Source: Arbacia lixula (Eukaryota > Echinodermata > Echinoidea > Arbacioida > Arbaciidae). From it: a stretch of 64,000 bases of DNA. Shown in pieces: positions 11,509 to 22,732 of this stretch; within the stretch, counting starts at the first letter, position 1, and each line of letters starts with the position of its first letter. Both the position numbers and the translations under genes were made by a program. A model generated the notes under the pieces. It had not been told where the DNA came from. It was given only the letters and a program-made list of their open reading frames with translations, and made no database searches. The stretch lies in NCBI GenBank assembly GCA_963669155.1, contig OZ022597.1, forward strand, positions 10,682,811 through 10,746,810, given 5' to 3'.

Positions 11509-12159
11509 CTGGAGAAAACACAATAGTCCAGGATCTGACCAACGATGCGGTATCGCATCGACGCAAGGGCGGAAATCGCTCCTCGAAGGTGGGGGAGACA
11601 TGTTTTTCCTCAAAAAGGTAATTAACCGCTGAGCGGGGGGAAGGGGGGGGGGGGGGGTTAAGGATAATGTTTTTCCACATTTTTTTTAATGTTGCCAAGT
11701 CTCTGAAAGTGCTCCCAATAAGGGGGGTGGGGGTAGTGATTTTTTTATTTTTTTATTTTTTTATCTGAGAGTGTTATCAGTTCGGGGGGGGGGGGGGGGG
11801 GGGAGCAGCCATGATTTTTCTTCAGGCTCTGCACAATTCTAAAAACACGCGCCTGTACACGGCCAAAGTATTGGGGGGGGGGGGCATTTGATACGTAGAA
11901 AAAGACAAATGAATAGCAACTGATCGGCAATAGCGACGATTGATAAAAAATCGGCACAACATGAGTATTGCAGAGATGTAAGTATAAACAATGAAGAAAA
12001 GGGTTTACCTGTTAAAGCCTCAGTGGCTTGATACATCGGGTACACCTGTGTAAAATAACATGAACATAAATAAAATAGTTTCACCAATATCAAATGTCCC
12101 CCCCCCCCACTATTTTCGGTCCTGTTCCCCTAAAATATCATCATCACCCCCTCCCCCCC
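11509..12159. other. G-run-rich stretch without genes
   Basis: Homopolymer G or C runs of 8 to about 18 bases occur near 11640-11660, 11784-11802, 11873-11884 and 12099-12109. Open frames here are proline/glycine artefacts of those runs. Confidence 0.4.
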
Positions 12160-13213
12160 GCTCAGCGACTTCTTGATGAAAAACATTGAAAGCGTTATTG
12201 GCATAACATCAGAGAAATTATTGGTTGGTGGTAAAGAGTTCGACAAATTGTGCCCCACGTTCACAAAGAAGTCATTAAACACGTTAGCGATGCAGTATGG
12301 ATTATGTATTTCAGTACCATTGTGAATGATTGGGTCTGTTTGAGTTGAGGCAATTTACCTGTAAGTTTATTTAGGAATTGCCAAGCCTTCTCAGATTATT
12401 TTGTAATTTATCAAACTTATTACGAAAATACTTTCCCTTGGAAAAAACAATAAGTGTATTGAGTTTATTGCAATATTTTTGTTTCGATTTCTTCAGTGTA
12501 TAAGTATGCATGTGAAAAACATGTTTTGTTTTGTTTTGTTTTTATTGAGGTTAAAATGGCATTATTTATCCATGGCTTTTGGACGGCAGACAGAACATAC
12601 CGGTTTTAAAGGCATCTGCAAATCACATATAGATGAGAAACGTTTTACGAAATAATCATGTGCTTCATTTACGTCATTAGTTTCAAAGACATCGGACCAA
12701 TCAATGCGGCTTAAATCACGAAGAAACGATTGGATAGGGTAGGAGTTACCTTACGTCGAAATGTTTTGAACTCGATCGATTTTCGAGTTTTGTAAAAGAT
12801 TTCTCTGTTATTTGGAAAATCAGAAAGAGATCGCTGGCGTCAGACAAAAGAATTCCTGAAGAACTAGGATCTTTAAAGGCGTTAGTAAATATGTTACCAA
12901 TCAAGGTTGCACACTCTTTTGTTACACGTACGAAATAATCATATGCTTCATTTACGTCATTAGTTTCAAAGACATCGGACCAATCAATGCGGCTTAAATC
13001 ACGAAGAAACGATCGGATAGCGGTAGGAGTTACCTTACGTCGAAATGTTTTGGACTTGATCGATTTTCGATTTTTGTAGCAGATTTCTCTGTTATTTGGA
13101 AAATCGGAAAGTGATCGCTGGCGTCAGACAAAAGAATTCCTGAAGAACTAGGATCATTAAAGCTGTTAGTAAATATATTACCAATCAAGGTTGCACACTC
13201 TTTTGTTACACGT
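12160..13213 (-). mobile_element. CR1/L2-like LINE fragment (endonuclease to pre-RT region)
   Basis: The minus strand begins with RVTKECATLIGNIFTN and GILLSDASDHFPIF. This contains the SDH box that ends the APE-type endonuclease domain of non-LTR retrotransposons. It continues through FLRDLSRIDWSDVFETNDVN, then a degenerate region corresponding to the linker before the reverse transcriptase (RNKFDKLQNNLR, later a NVGHNLS-like stretch broken by stops and shifts). Neither 5' end nor 3' tail is present. The 283 bp covering the SDH box and the DW motif is duplicated in tandem. Confidence 0.7.
12648..13213. repeat. 283 bp tandem duplication inside the LINE fragment
   Basis: Bases 12648-12930 and 12931-13213 are near-identical tandem copies, differing at a handful of positions and one small indel. 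The duplication happened after the LINE insertion and is fairly recent. Confidence 0.85.
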
Positions 13214-13379
13214 ACGAGTTCGAAGAGGCTTTCGTCTTGGAGCTGGTCATCGTCGGTTTTCAGCTCGAGGTTGTCTGAGGTGACCGTGGTGTTGAGTTCC
13301 AGAAGGAAGAAGCTCTCCAGGTCTCCCACCATATTGAAGACGTCTCGGACGACGAGGACGACAGACGAGCACGTGGACC
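13214..13379 (-). pseudogene. Exon-like sequence of an unrecognised gene (copy A)
   Basis: The minus strand has an acceptor (CTACCGCAG) before 13379. The best frame reads FNMVGDLESFFLLELNTTV and then TSDNLELKTDDDQLQDESLF, joining directly to the LINE fragment at 13213, which seems to interrupt it. A paralogous copy lies at 14189-14292. Family not recognised. Confidence 0.35.
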
Positions 13380-13982
13380 CTGCGGTAGATGGAGTGATAT
13401 GAAAACACTTGCGATTGGAACTGAACGGATCTCGTGGTGGCATAGCATGATATTTGACAGTGCCGGGCGTCATTATCCCTGACAAATAGACTTTTTCCCG
13501 GTGAAATAAGGGAAAAGGTGACTATGTAGACCTTTAGATGAGATTGAAACGAAGAGCAGGTATATAGCATACTATGGTATTTGAGCTGAAAGACCGGATA
13601 TGTTTTCCGGTGTGGCACAGGTGCTTGAGGGGGTGGGTTGCCTTTCGAGAGGGTGGGGGGGGGGGGAGAAGGTTTCAGGTCCTGGTAATGTCTCATCAAA
13701 AGTAAAATAACTTTGAATCCAGTTATGTCAAGGCGGTACTTGCTTGTATTCAAATGCTGTTCGATAGCAAGTTTGTGCAACCCCTCCTCCCCCTCCGCAA
13801 CTGCATTTCTACGGCTAACCGGTATCAGACGGTTTCGTTTTGGGGGCGGCCAAATAATGACCACAACGAATGTACGGCTGCCGGTTTTCATTCATGTCAA
13901 TGAAAAACTAACAGTAATCCCATTAGTAAGCCTGTCAGGGATGAGCATGGGAATATTAATAGGGTCATATATATAGACAGAG

Positions 13983-14008
13983 GAGAGAGAGAGAGAGAGA
14001 GAGAGAGC
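13983..14008. repeat. (GA)n microsatellite
   Basis: About 13 GA dinucleotides in a row. Confidence 0.9.
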
Positions 14009-14188
14009 CGTGTTTCATTCGGGTGATGTAATGGAAACATAATTATATGAGTTCACTTACAATACAGCACAGCTCGGTTGATATGTTCAGGCGATTTATA
14101 TTGCGCATTATATACAAATCTGATACGAATATTGTCACAGTAAAGTGTGTTAGATCACGTGTAATCACAGTTGCATTACATAACTTTT

Positions 14189-14292
14189 GTCGGTTCTCAG
14201 CTCCAGGTTGTCGGAGATGACTGTGGTCTTGAGTTCCAGGGGGGAGAAGCTGTCCAGGTCGGACGACGAGAAGACAGACGAGCACTTAAACC
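14189..14292 (-). pseudogene. Exon-like sequence, paralogous copy B
   Basis: It has the same acceptor context (CTACCGCAG) and a similar frame, SSDLDSFSPLELKTTV then ISDNLELRTD, as copy A at 13214-13379, but is shorter by an internal deletion and lacks a clear donor. Upstream intron sequence is also shared, so it is a genomic tandem duplication of an exon with its flank. Confidence 0.35.
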
Positions 14293-14649
14293 CTGCGGTA
14301 GATGGAATGATATGAAAACACTTGCGATTGGGTTTCAACGGATTTCGTGGTGGCATAGAATAATGCTATTTGATTTGGTGTTGCCCTTAATTTTCTTGAA
14401 AATTGCAAAATAAAAATGTGATAAGAAACACAGCTTCGAGGGACAAAATAGGGAATTAAAGATATTTCTTTCCAAGTTGACAGCAGCTAATTGTCGATGC
14501 TGTGCAAAGGACATGAGCGAAAGCATTGTAGTGATTGTGAAATGTCGTAATGTATTCACAACTATCCCCCTAACTGGCGCGTTTATTACTTCCACCTGTA
14601 TATCGTGATTCGGTTTCAATGGATGGAACGCACTTTGAATCTATTAGTT

Positions 14650-15361
14650 TGTAGGACTTGAAGTTGTTGTATGGTGTAAATCCTACTCACCGAATCGTGC
14701 AGGCAATGGCTGCTAGTGGTCCCGGCAGAAGCGGCGCTCCGAGACTCGCTGGAAGCTCAGGCTAGTAGTAGCTGCGTGAGTTCAGGATATTGCACGTCCC
14801 GGCAGTAATAAGTATGTACAACGAAGAAAGGCTGATCCTCTCAGCATCAGGTGGTAAAAATAAAAGTCCAAGTAAAAATCCAGGATTCGCTGGCTTTGCG
14901 ACGTAGAAAAATAATATCCAAAGCGACGCAAGAAGTAAGGGAGACTCGGTAAAGTAAAATCCAAGAGTATAATCCAGGTATGGGAATCCTCGTGGTGAAG
15001 TGTGTGTGGCGACTCTACTCCTGCCGTGACTCGAAGAGCGTGATGCTAACTCGACGGAGTTCCAGGAGAGAATGAGTCTACCCGGCCGAGAAAAGAAGAA
15101 GGAAAACTCTAGCCGACTCGGCAGCATGTCGAGTGACATAAATGATTGGCCGAGCCAAGTCACGAGTTTACAAAACTGTTTCTGATAGGTGGCCGATACT
15201 CAAGGAATGTGCGTCGGCACGTGTAAAATAAGGAATGCGAGTCGCGTGCAAAGAATGTGCATCGCGGGCGAAGAATGTTGCGCGCGGAAGTAACGAACAA
15301 AAGTAAGACGCTGCCCTAACACCTGCGGGCAGTACTCGCGAATAATAATGAAGTCACTACA
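14650..15361 (-). repeat. 3' LTR of the CsRn1-type element
   Basis: It is the downstream LTR in the element's minus-strand orientation, preceded by a purine tract at 15362-15375. It is almost identical to 19654-20366. Confidence 0.93.
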
Positions 15362-15375
15362 ACTACCCCCTCCCT
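15362..15375 (-). promoter_or_regulatory. Polypurine tract
   Basis: The minus strand reads AGGGAGGGGGTAGT directly before the 3' LTR, the expected position for plus-strand priming in LTR retrotransposons. Confidence 0.75.
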
Positions 15376-15543
15376 AGAGGGTTGCACCGTGTAACGGAGC
15401 AACAATCGAAAAGGTAACCGTCCATGAATATATACAAGAACATACATACAAAATGTCCTGTAGAAAACTGCAGATGTTGTATAGGAAACAAACAGTGCAC
15501 AGGCATGGTGATACTGATGATCGCGAAAAACAAATGAGTCCCT

Positions 15544-18500
15544 TCATCCTTTCTCTAAACCGTCCATATATCTCGCCGGCCATCTCACATGACGACCCGA
15601 TCGTGTCGTTCGCGCCTCGGCATGCTCGGCGGTAGATGCTGGCGGTGCGACCGTGGCCGTCGACGACGAGGGCTCTGTAGTAGGCGAAGGCGGTGGAGTC
15701 GAGGATGAAGGCTCAGCGACGCTAGTGTCGGAATCCTCCAAAAAGGCGGGTTTTAAGCGATCCACGCTAACATTTTCGCGCTTGCCATGAAAGTCGATGG
15801 TGAACCACTTGTTGCTCCGACGTATCACTGCGAAAGGTCCGTGGTAGGGGGGTTGCAGAGGCTTACGTACCGCGTCACTGCGTACGAAAACATGAGTAGC
15901 TGAATGCAGCTCCGGGTGAATATGTGATGCAGTGTTGTCTGCGGGTAGGAGTAGGGCTCAGAGTCTGCATGTACTGAGTTAACCGATGAACGTAGTTCGC
16001 GGGGTCAACGTACTCATCCGTCTGACTTGGTGCAACGAATTGGGCCGGTAATTTGAGCGCCGCCCCAAAAACCAATTCAGCACAAGAGTACTTGATATCT
16101 GCTTTCACCGCTGTGCGGATGCCCAGTAAGACTAAAGGCAAGACTTCCGTCCACCGAGTGCTGTTGTAAGTCTTGATGGCTGCCTTCAGCTGGCGGTGCA
16201 GGCGTTCAACTAGACCATTCGAAACAGGATGGTAGGACGTGGTGCGTATACGGTTTGTACCTAGCAGATTGGTGAGTTCGCGGAACAACGCTGACTCAAA
16301 TTGTCGACCTCTGTCCGTAGTGATTGTCGTCGGTGCACCGAATACTGCTATCCACCTGGTTACAAAGGCTCTCGCAACCGTCTCGGCGGTTATGTCCGGA
16401 ACTGGTATAGCCTCTGGCCACCTGGAGAAACGGTCGACGATCGTCAAAAGGTAGCTGTTCCCGTCGGAGGGAGGAAGCGGACCCACAATGTCAATGTGTA
16501 TGTGTGAGAATCGGGCATCTGGTAGTGTGAACGTGCCCAATGGTGCTCTGTTGTGTCGGTGTACTTTACATCGTTGACATTCGAGGCAAGTACGCGTCCA
16601 CTTCCTGACGTCGCGGTTGATCCCAGGCCAGATGAACCGTTCAGTAATGAGTTTCTGTGTGGCTCTAATACCTGGGTGTGACATGCCATGAAGAGCATGA
16701 AAGATTCCGCGTCGGTGTTGCCGTGGTACATACGGGCGTTCGTGCCCAGTAGAAAAGTCACACCAAATATGACCATCACTGGCAGGCAACGGCACACGCT
16801 TGAAGGAGAGGGAGGGTGATTGCTGAACGTCAGCCCAGTCGTCGTCGTTCTCCTGGTCGACGGCGAGCTGGTGGAAGTCAACGACGGAGGGTGTCTGCAC
16901 TGCGCTGACATGGAGGCGGGAAAGCGCATCAGCTGCAGCGTTGTCTGTACCTTTCACGTGCTGGATGTCAGACGTGAATTGCGAAATGTAGTCCAAGTGT
17001 CTGACTTCGCGTGGTGAGTGCCTGTCCGGCTTGGAGAGGAGGACAAACGTCAAAGGCTTGTGATCCGTGTATAGTGTGAACGCACGTCCTTCCAAAAGGT
17101 AGCGGAAATGTCGTACAGCTAAGTACGCGGCGAGTAGTTCTCTGCCAAAAGTGCTGTATCGCGTCTCCGCTGGCTTCAACCTCTGAGAGAAGAACGCTAT
17201 GGGCTGCCACACGCCTTGTGACTGCTGTTGGAGAACGCCCCCTATGGCTGAGTCTGACGCGTCCACCATGAGGCTTGTGGGGAGGTGAGAAGAAGGGTGA
17301 ACTAACATGGTTGCATTCGACAGGGCTTCCTTCGCGCGATCGAAAGCTGCAACCCGTTCATCCGTCCAGTCTATGGGCTTGGCTGACCGCTTCGGTTGAG
17401 CGCGCAACGCGTCGGTCAATGGAGTGAGTACGTCAGCTGCCTTGGGTATGAACCGACGATAGAAGTTAATCAACCCCAGAAATCGGCGGAGCTGACTGAC
17501 TGATGTAGGGCGAGGGAAATCACGAATGATCTCGACCTTGTCGTTGAGGGGACGAATGCCGTGTTCGTCGACGTGGTGGCCCAGAAAATCCAATCTGCTT
17601 GCGCCGAAGACACACTTCTGTGGGTTGATAACTACACCGTACTCCGATAAACGTGCAAACAGGGTGCGGAGATGGTGTATGTGTTGGTCGGGCGTTTCAC
17701 TAGCGATGAGAAGATCATCGATGTACACATAGACGAAAGGGAGACCACGGGTAACCTCATCCATAAAACGTTGAAAACTCTGAGCTGAATTCCGAAGGCC
17801 GAATGGCGTTCTGACAAACTCAAAAAGTCCAAATGGAGTGGTTATTGCAGTCTTGTGTATGTCGTCTGGGTGTACCGGTATCTGGTGATACGCACGTACC
17901 AAGTCCACCTTGCTGAAGACACGCTGTCCCTCTAACCTGGAGGTAAAATCGTGTAGGTGCGGTATGGGGTAGCGGTCTGGTACAGTCCGTGCGTTGAGGG
18001 CTCTGTAGTCACCGCATGGCCTCCAATCGCCCGGCGTCTTCTTAGCGACCATGTGAAGAGGTGAGGACCAATTGCTGCTGGACTGCCGAATAATCCCCAA
18101 ATCTAGCATGTGGTCGAACTCTCTCTTCGCGATGTTGTAGCGCTCCTCCGCTAGACGACGAGGGCGAGCAGCGACTGGTGGGCCGCGCGTGACGATGTGG
18201 TGGGTGACGGAGTGCTTTACGGCAGTGCGGTTGAAATCCGGACGCGTGATTTCCGGGAACTGTCGCAGAAGAGCGTCATAGGGTGAGCCGTCTTCCAACC
18301 GCGAAATCATCGGCGTGATGTAGGCTGGACCTGCCGTGCTGTCAAGTCCATTCACACTTAAGCTGGTCGTAGCGTCGTGGAGCTTGCTACGCTTAAGATC
18401 GACCAGGAGGTTGAAATGCCGCAGAAAATCAGCGCCGATGATGGGCTTGGAAATGTCGGCGATGATAAAAATCCACCGAAAAGTTCGTCGAAGACCGAGG

Positions 18501-18832
18501 TCAAGGGTAATGGAACGTACCCCATAAGCAGTGATAGAAGACTGGTTCACTGCTTGCAGCGCTATCATAGGGCTAGGACCGCGGTGCTTCTCCGAAGTCG
18601 TAGGTGGAACCACGCTGACTTCGGCGCCAGTGTCAATCAGAAAACGGTGTCCAGATAGTCTGTCAGTCACATGAAAAAGGCGACTCGATGACGATGGCTC
18701 GCCGGCTGCGCTTGTCGCCGCTAGTTGCCGGCGTGGCCGTTTTCCTGCTGCGATGAAGGACGGTCTGTCTGCCACGAACATGGCGCTGTGCACTTCCGTG
18801 CGTTCTTCCCGAAATTCCAGTGGTACCAGCAC
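15544..18832 (-). CDS. pol: Pol region of the CsRn1-type element (PR-RT-RH-IN)
   Basis: In order on the minus strand: an aspartic protease with [12 protein letters not shown]; reverse transcriptase with the YIDDLL catalytic box; RNase H with YTDHKPL; an HHCC zinc-binding region (CLECQRCK) and an integrase core (HIDIVGPL, later TDRGRQFE); then a basic, serine-rich C-terminal tail. It overlaps the end of gag in another frame, which fits the translational frameshift many Ty3/gypsy elements use. The region is about as long as a complete Pol and carries about one break. Confidence 0.9.
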
Positions 18833-19617
18833 TCACGTGACCTGCTCGGGCTGCGGTCCGGTCGGCGGTTGCGCGACGAACTGCGGCCGCGACTGCGGCT
18901 CCTGAACCGCTGCCTGGAAGAGTCGTGCACTGTAGCGGTCAGTGCTCTAACCTGGGCTGTAAGCTGCGCTACTTGAGCTGTGAGACGATGCACGTCTGAG
19001 TCGGTAGCTCGCGAAGGCGTCGGATGAGCCTGCGGCAGCGCCTCCACGGAAGCGACGGAGGGTGTAGCCACCTCGACGATCTTATCCGCGAGTGCAGCTA
19101 ACTCATGTATGTCCATGGTCTCCTTAGTGGATGCAAGGATGAGCTGGACGTTAACAGGAAGGCGCTGCATAAACAGCTGCCTCAAAATGCTCGGCTCTAG
19201 CGTCTTCTCCCCGAGCAGCTGCTGCATCCTGCGAAGCAGTTGGGACGGTGTGCGGTCACCTAACTCCTCGCTGATAAGCAGCTTGTTCAGCCTCTTCTGC
19301 TCGGAGGTCGACATGCGCCGCACCAGCTCCGCCTTCAGTGTGGAGTACGGCTCGGTAGCCGGCGGGTTGACGATCAAGTCGCGTATTTCGGTAGCGACCT
19401 CCGGTTGCAGTGACGCAATAATGTAGGAGAACTTGGTCTTCTCCTGCGTTATGCCGCGCGTGTCGAACTGGGCCTCGACTTGCGCGAACCAGATGGCTGG
19501 GTCGCTGGTCCAGAACGGCGGCAGCTTGAGGCTGACACCGGCGACCGCTGAAGCGCCGGCGGGCCCGTCGGGCGAGACGTCTGCGCGGTCGGTGCGCTCG
19601 CGAACGCTCGGCTCCAT
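18721..19617 (-). CDS. gag: Gag of the CsRn1-type element
   Basis: The frame starts at the ATG at 19617, 36 bases after the primer-binding site, and covers about 298 residues. The middle ([20 protein letters not shown], then a leucine-rich helical region) is the conserved capsid-type segment. The C-terminus is Arg/Ser-rich and ends with [14 protein letters not shown], then TAPC. This is the CHCC zinc-finger arrangement known for the CsRn1 clade, in place of the usual CCHC knuckle. Confidence 0.9.
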   Translation of the reverse strand: MEPSVRERTDRADVSPDGPAGASAVAGVSLKLPPFWTSDPAIWFAQVEAQFDTRGITQEKTKFSYIIASLQPEVATEIRDLIVNPPATEPYSTLKAELVRRMSTSEQKRLNKLLISEELGDRTPSQLLRRMQQLLGEKTLEPSILRQLFMQRLPVNVQLILASTKETMDIHELAALADKIVEVATPSVASVEALPQAHPTPSRATDSDVHRLTAQVAQLTAQVRALTATVHDSSRQRFRSRSRGRSSSRNRRPDRSPSRSRECWYHWNFGKNARKCTAPCSWQTDRPSSQQENGHAGN

Positions 19618-19641
19618 GGTTGTGGTGCGTGTACGAAAAAA

Positions 19642-19652
19642 CGGGGTCACCA
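19642..19652 (-). promoter_or_regulatory. Primer-binding site, tRNA-Trp type
   Basis: TGGTGACCCCG on the minus strand, immediately after the 5' LTR, complements the 3' end of tRNA-Trp. CsRn1 relatives are known to use this primer. Confidence 0.75.
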
Positions 19653-19653
19653 A

Positions 19654-20366
19654 TGTAGGACTTGAAGTTGTTGTATGGTGTAAAATCCTACTCACCGAAT
19701 CGTGCAGGCAATGGCTGCTAGTGGTCCCGGCAGAAGCGGCGCTCCGAGACTCGCTGGAAGCTCAGGCTAGTAGTAGCTGCGTGAGTTCAGGATATTGCAC
19801 GTCCCGGCAGTAATAAGTATGTACAACGAAGAAAGGCTGATCCTCTCAGCATCAGGTGGTAAAAATAAAAGTCCAAGTAAAAATCCAGGATTCGCTGGCT
19901 TTGCGACGTAGAAAAATAATATCCAAAGCGACGCAAGGAGTAAGGGAGACTCGGTAAAGTAAAATCCAAGAGTATAATCCAGGTATGGGAATCCTCGTGG
20001 TGAAGTGTGTGTGGCGACTCTACTCCTGCCGTGACTCGAAGAGCGTGATGCTAACTCGACGGAGTTCCAGGAGAGAGTGAGTCTACCCGGCCGAGAAAAG
20101 AAGAAGGAAAACTCTAGCCGACTCGGCAGCATGTCGAGTGACATAAATGATTGGCCGAGCCAAGTCACGAGTTTACAAAACTGTTTCTGATAGGTGGCCG
20201 ATACTCAAGGAATGTGCGTCGGCACGTGTAAAATAAGGAATGCGAGTCGCGTGCAAAGAATGTGCATCGCGGGCGAAGAATGTTGCGCGCGGAAGTAACG
20301 AACAAAAGTAAGACGCTGCCCTAACACCTGCGGGCAGTACTCGCGAATAATAATGAAGTCACTACA
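19654..20366 (-). repeat. 5' LTR of the CsRn1-type element
   Basis: It is the upstream LTR in the minus-strand orientation and is flanked outside by AGTT (20367-20370), matching 14646-14649 beyond the other LTR. Confidence 0.93.
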
Positions 20367-20689
20367 AGTTGTTGCTACTCGGACAAACCTCGGACAAGCT
20401 TTCGGGTTACCATTGGAAACGTATTATTTGAAGAAATATAAAGAATAAAATCTGCATACATAACGAAACTGCTCTATTCTTCCAGTTTGTTCATTTGTCG
20501 TTGCATTGTCGATACAAAGAAAAGATAAATCAATATTTTGAGGCTAAAAAAATATGTTTTTAACGAATGATGAAAATATCTCTTATCATTTTTTTTTGCA
20601 ATAGTCTACAGATTTTTAGTTTATAATTATATATTTATTGATATTACGGCACAAGAGAGTACAGAATGGAACCAATGGGCGTAGAGGTT

Positions 20690-20910
20690 ATATTTGTTCG
20701 TATGTGACGTCACAGTTTTGAATGGCAGCGCGGAACATGGCGGCGCCCGTAAGTTTTCTCGGCGTACGCTTTGGTGACTGAAACTGGAAAGTAAGACGGA
20801 CTTCGTCTGGTTCTGTCATTTAAGAGCCATTTCAGAGCCATGTTTAAGTATCATGAATGAATTTTTAAATAGAATTGACATGTTTCATGGGTAAACTTGC
20901 CCTTTAATCT
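20690..20910 (+). promoter_or_regulatory. CpG-rich, CRE-containing stretch, perhaps promoter or MITE half
   Basis: It has a palindromic CRE (TGACGTCA) at about 20705. This is followed by ATGGCAGCGCGG...ATGGCGGCGCCC and a GTAAGT donor-like site. That could be a short first exon. However, the segment ends in an AAACTTGCCCT-TTAA stretch like the ends of the TTAA MITEs in this window, so it may instead be the half of such an element. Confidence 0.25.
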
Positions 20911-21869
20911 CAATGGCTATTCGACAGCAATTTTGCTCCCCCACCCCCTTATTCCTTTCTTTGCTGTCTCCCACTTTATATCCTAAATTATATCCTAAAC
21001 TCTTCCAGATCGACCGAGCCCCCCCCCCCCCCCCCGCACTCACACATACGCCGAGCTACACACACACATCCCAATCACTGCAGTGCATAGTGATACGCAC
21101 TTGTGAGCATTGTCAGTATATGTAAAAACATGGGTCTTTACAATATGAAATAAGGGAAATTCTCCCAAGTTTTTCTAAACATGCTTACCATGTGCCCATA
21201 GAGAGTGGTCGTACCCTTGTAGAACAAATCGTACACATGCAATCAAGACCAAAACGAGAAGAAAGTGTTTCCGACGAAGTCAACGATTGGATTTAATGCG
21301 CCTCAAATCGAACTGAAACAAATCCGGTCTGAAAATACACCTCCCTCTTCAAAAATCGCGGCTAATTCAGACGTGTTGCATTAAAAACTGACAACGGGTG
21401 ACAGTTAATAGTAGCACGTCATGAATTGAGAACGATAAAAAAAGAAAGATGATGGATGGAGTCTCCTTTTTGCGTGTACATATACGTACTGACACGCACT
21501 GTACGCACTGAAATCTCCGCTGTGGCACGTAGCGCTCAACGCTGTATATGATGTACGGGGATTTAAAACACGCCCAGTCTGTGGAACGTGAAATTCTCTT
21601 AGCATTGTATAGAGATCGAATAGAATAGACCATTTTTGTTACGTACGCAGATTTTATTCACGTCGTTCAAACCATTCGTTACTAATGGCAACTGAGGTTT
21701 GTCCGTGTAGCAACAATTAAGAAGATTCAAAGTGAATTCCATCTATTGAATATAAATGACTAGATAGAGGTGAATGCAACAACAGGTTGCTACCCAGTTA
21801 GGGGGAAAGTCGTGAATACATTACGAAGCGGTCTATTGTTATTTCATTTGAGGGGGAATGTTGATTTGC
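20911..21869. other. No gene recognised
   Basis: It contains a C run near 21020-21036. The minus-strand open frames at 21367-21633 show no domain. Confidence 0.3.
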
Positions 21870-21965
21870 ATATGATTACGCAACACGTTATTGTTGCTAT
21901 GTTAGGTAGAAGGGAGCTTTCGGGTTAGCCTCCAGTCGCGGTCATCACACCATTCAGGCCAGTAA
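21870..21965. repeat. Direct repeat R1, copy 1
   Basis: The block beginning ATTACGCAACACG and including GGGAGCTTTCGGGTTAGCC is repeated with a few changes at 26398-26487, just beyond the tyrosine-recombinase remnant. The pair may be terminal or split repeats of that element, or a separate dispersed repeat. Confidence 0.7.
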
Positions 21966-22730
21966 CATATTTTGTTCTTTCCCACAAGCCTTGTATAATT
22001 ACGGATATTTATAAACCCATATCTTTAGCGGGTAAAACAGTTCATTTCTGTACAAATGACGGATAGGGTTAGGTAAAAATATACGTTGACCTTGGAGTTA
22101 ATTTCTTCCTTTGCTCGATCGCCTTAACGGGGTCAGATAGGAATTTCTGAGCATTTTCCTTACTAGGTTCTCAAGGTCCATTATTTTGCGCGCTTATGTA
22201 AGCAAAATCGTATAGTTATCCAGTTGAATGATAACTCAATTCCTAAAATTGAATATTACTCTGGTTTTCGTTTCACAATTATAATTATAAAGGAAATTCA
22301 CACGTGATCAGTCAGTGTAATCGATACGACCAAGATCTCAAATATTGATGTTTCATGAATATGCAAGAATTCCGCCTGTTAATTATACAAAACATGAGAG
22401 CAATGTTCTTCAGAATGTGTAATTTGACGACTACTAATCTAGTCTTAATAATTTATATCAGCATGCAAGCTAGCGTACATCTAAGTTCATAACAGATTAT
22501 GTTTTACGCCAGTTGTTGCTTCATATGTCTTCAATGTGTCGATCATTACTTTTGTTGAGAGTGATTTGTTGTTGAGGTGTCGGTGACCGAACCTCTCCCC
22601 AGTGCAAAATATGTATTGAACAAGTGGATACAAGTATTACAAACAATTTTGTTTGATTTTGATTGTGTGAAGAAAGGAGACTGAAATGAGATGACAGACG
22701 ACAGTGCAGGCGGACGCATTGTTTTGTTTA
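21966..22730. other. No gene recognised
   Basis: AT-rich, with no repeat structure or coding signal seen. Confidence 0.3.
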
Positions 22731-22732
22731 TA

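Larger units (their letters stand above)
14650..20366 (-). mobile_element. CsRn1-clade Ty3/gypsy LTR retrotransposon
   Basis: This 5.7 kb element lies on the minus strand. Its two LTRs of about 712 bp (TGTAG...CTACA type ends) differ at about three positions, and it is flanked by a 4 bp duplication, AGTT. The primer-binding site matches the 3' end of tRNA-Trp (TGGTGACCCCG), which is typical of the CsRn1 clade. Gag has the clade's CHCC-type zinc finger. Pol shows protease, reverse transcriptase, RNase H and integrase in that order. It looks nearly whole, with about one break in pol. LTR identity above 99% indicates a young insertion. Confidence 0.93.

Noticed and set aside
13247-13891. 214-codon minus-strand open frame
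   Set aside because: It runs through G runs and non-coding sequence and overlaps the exon-like frame that shows better coding character.
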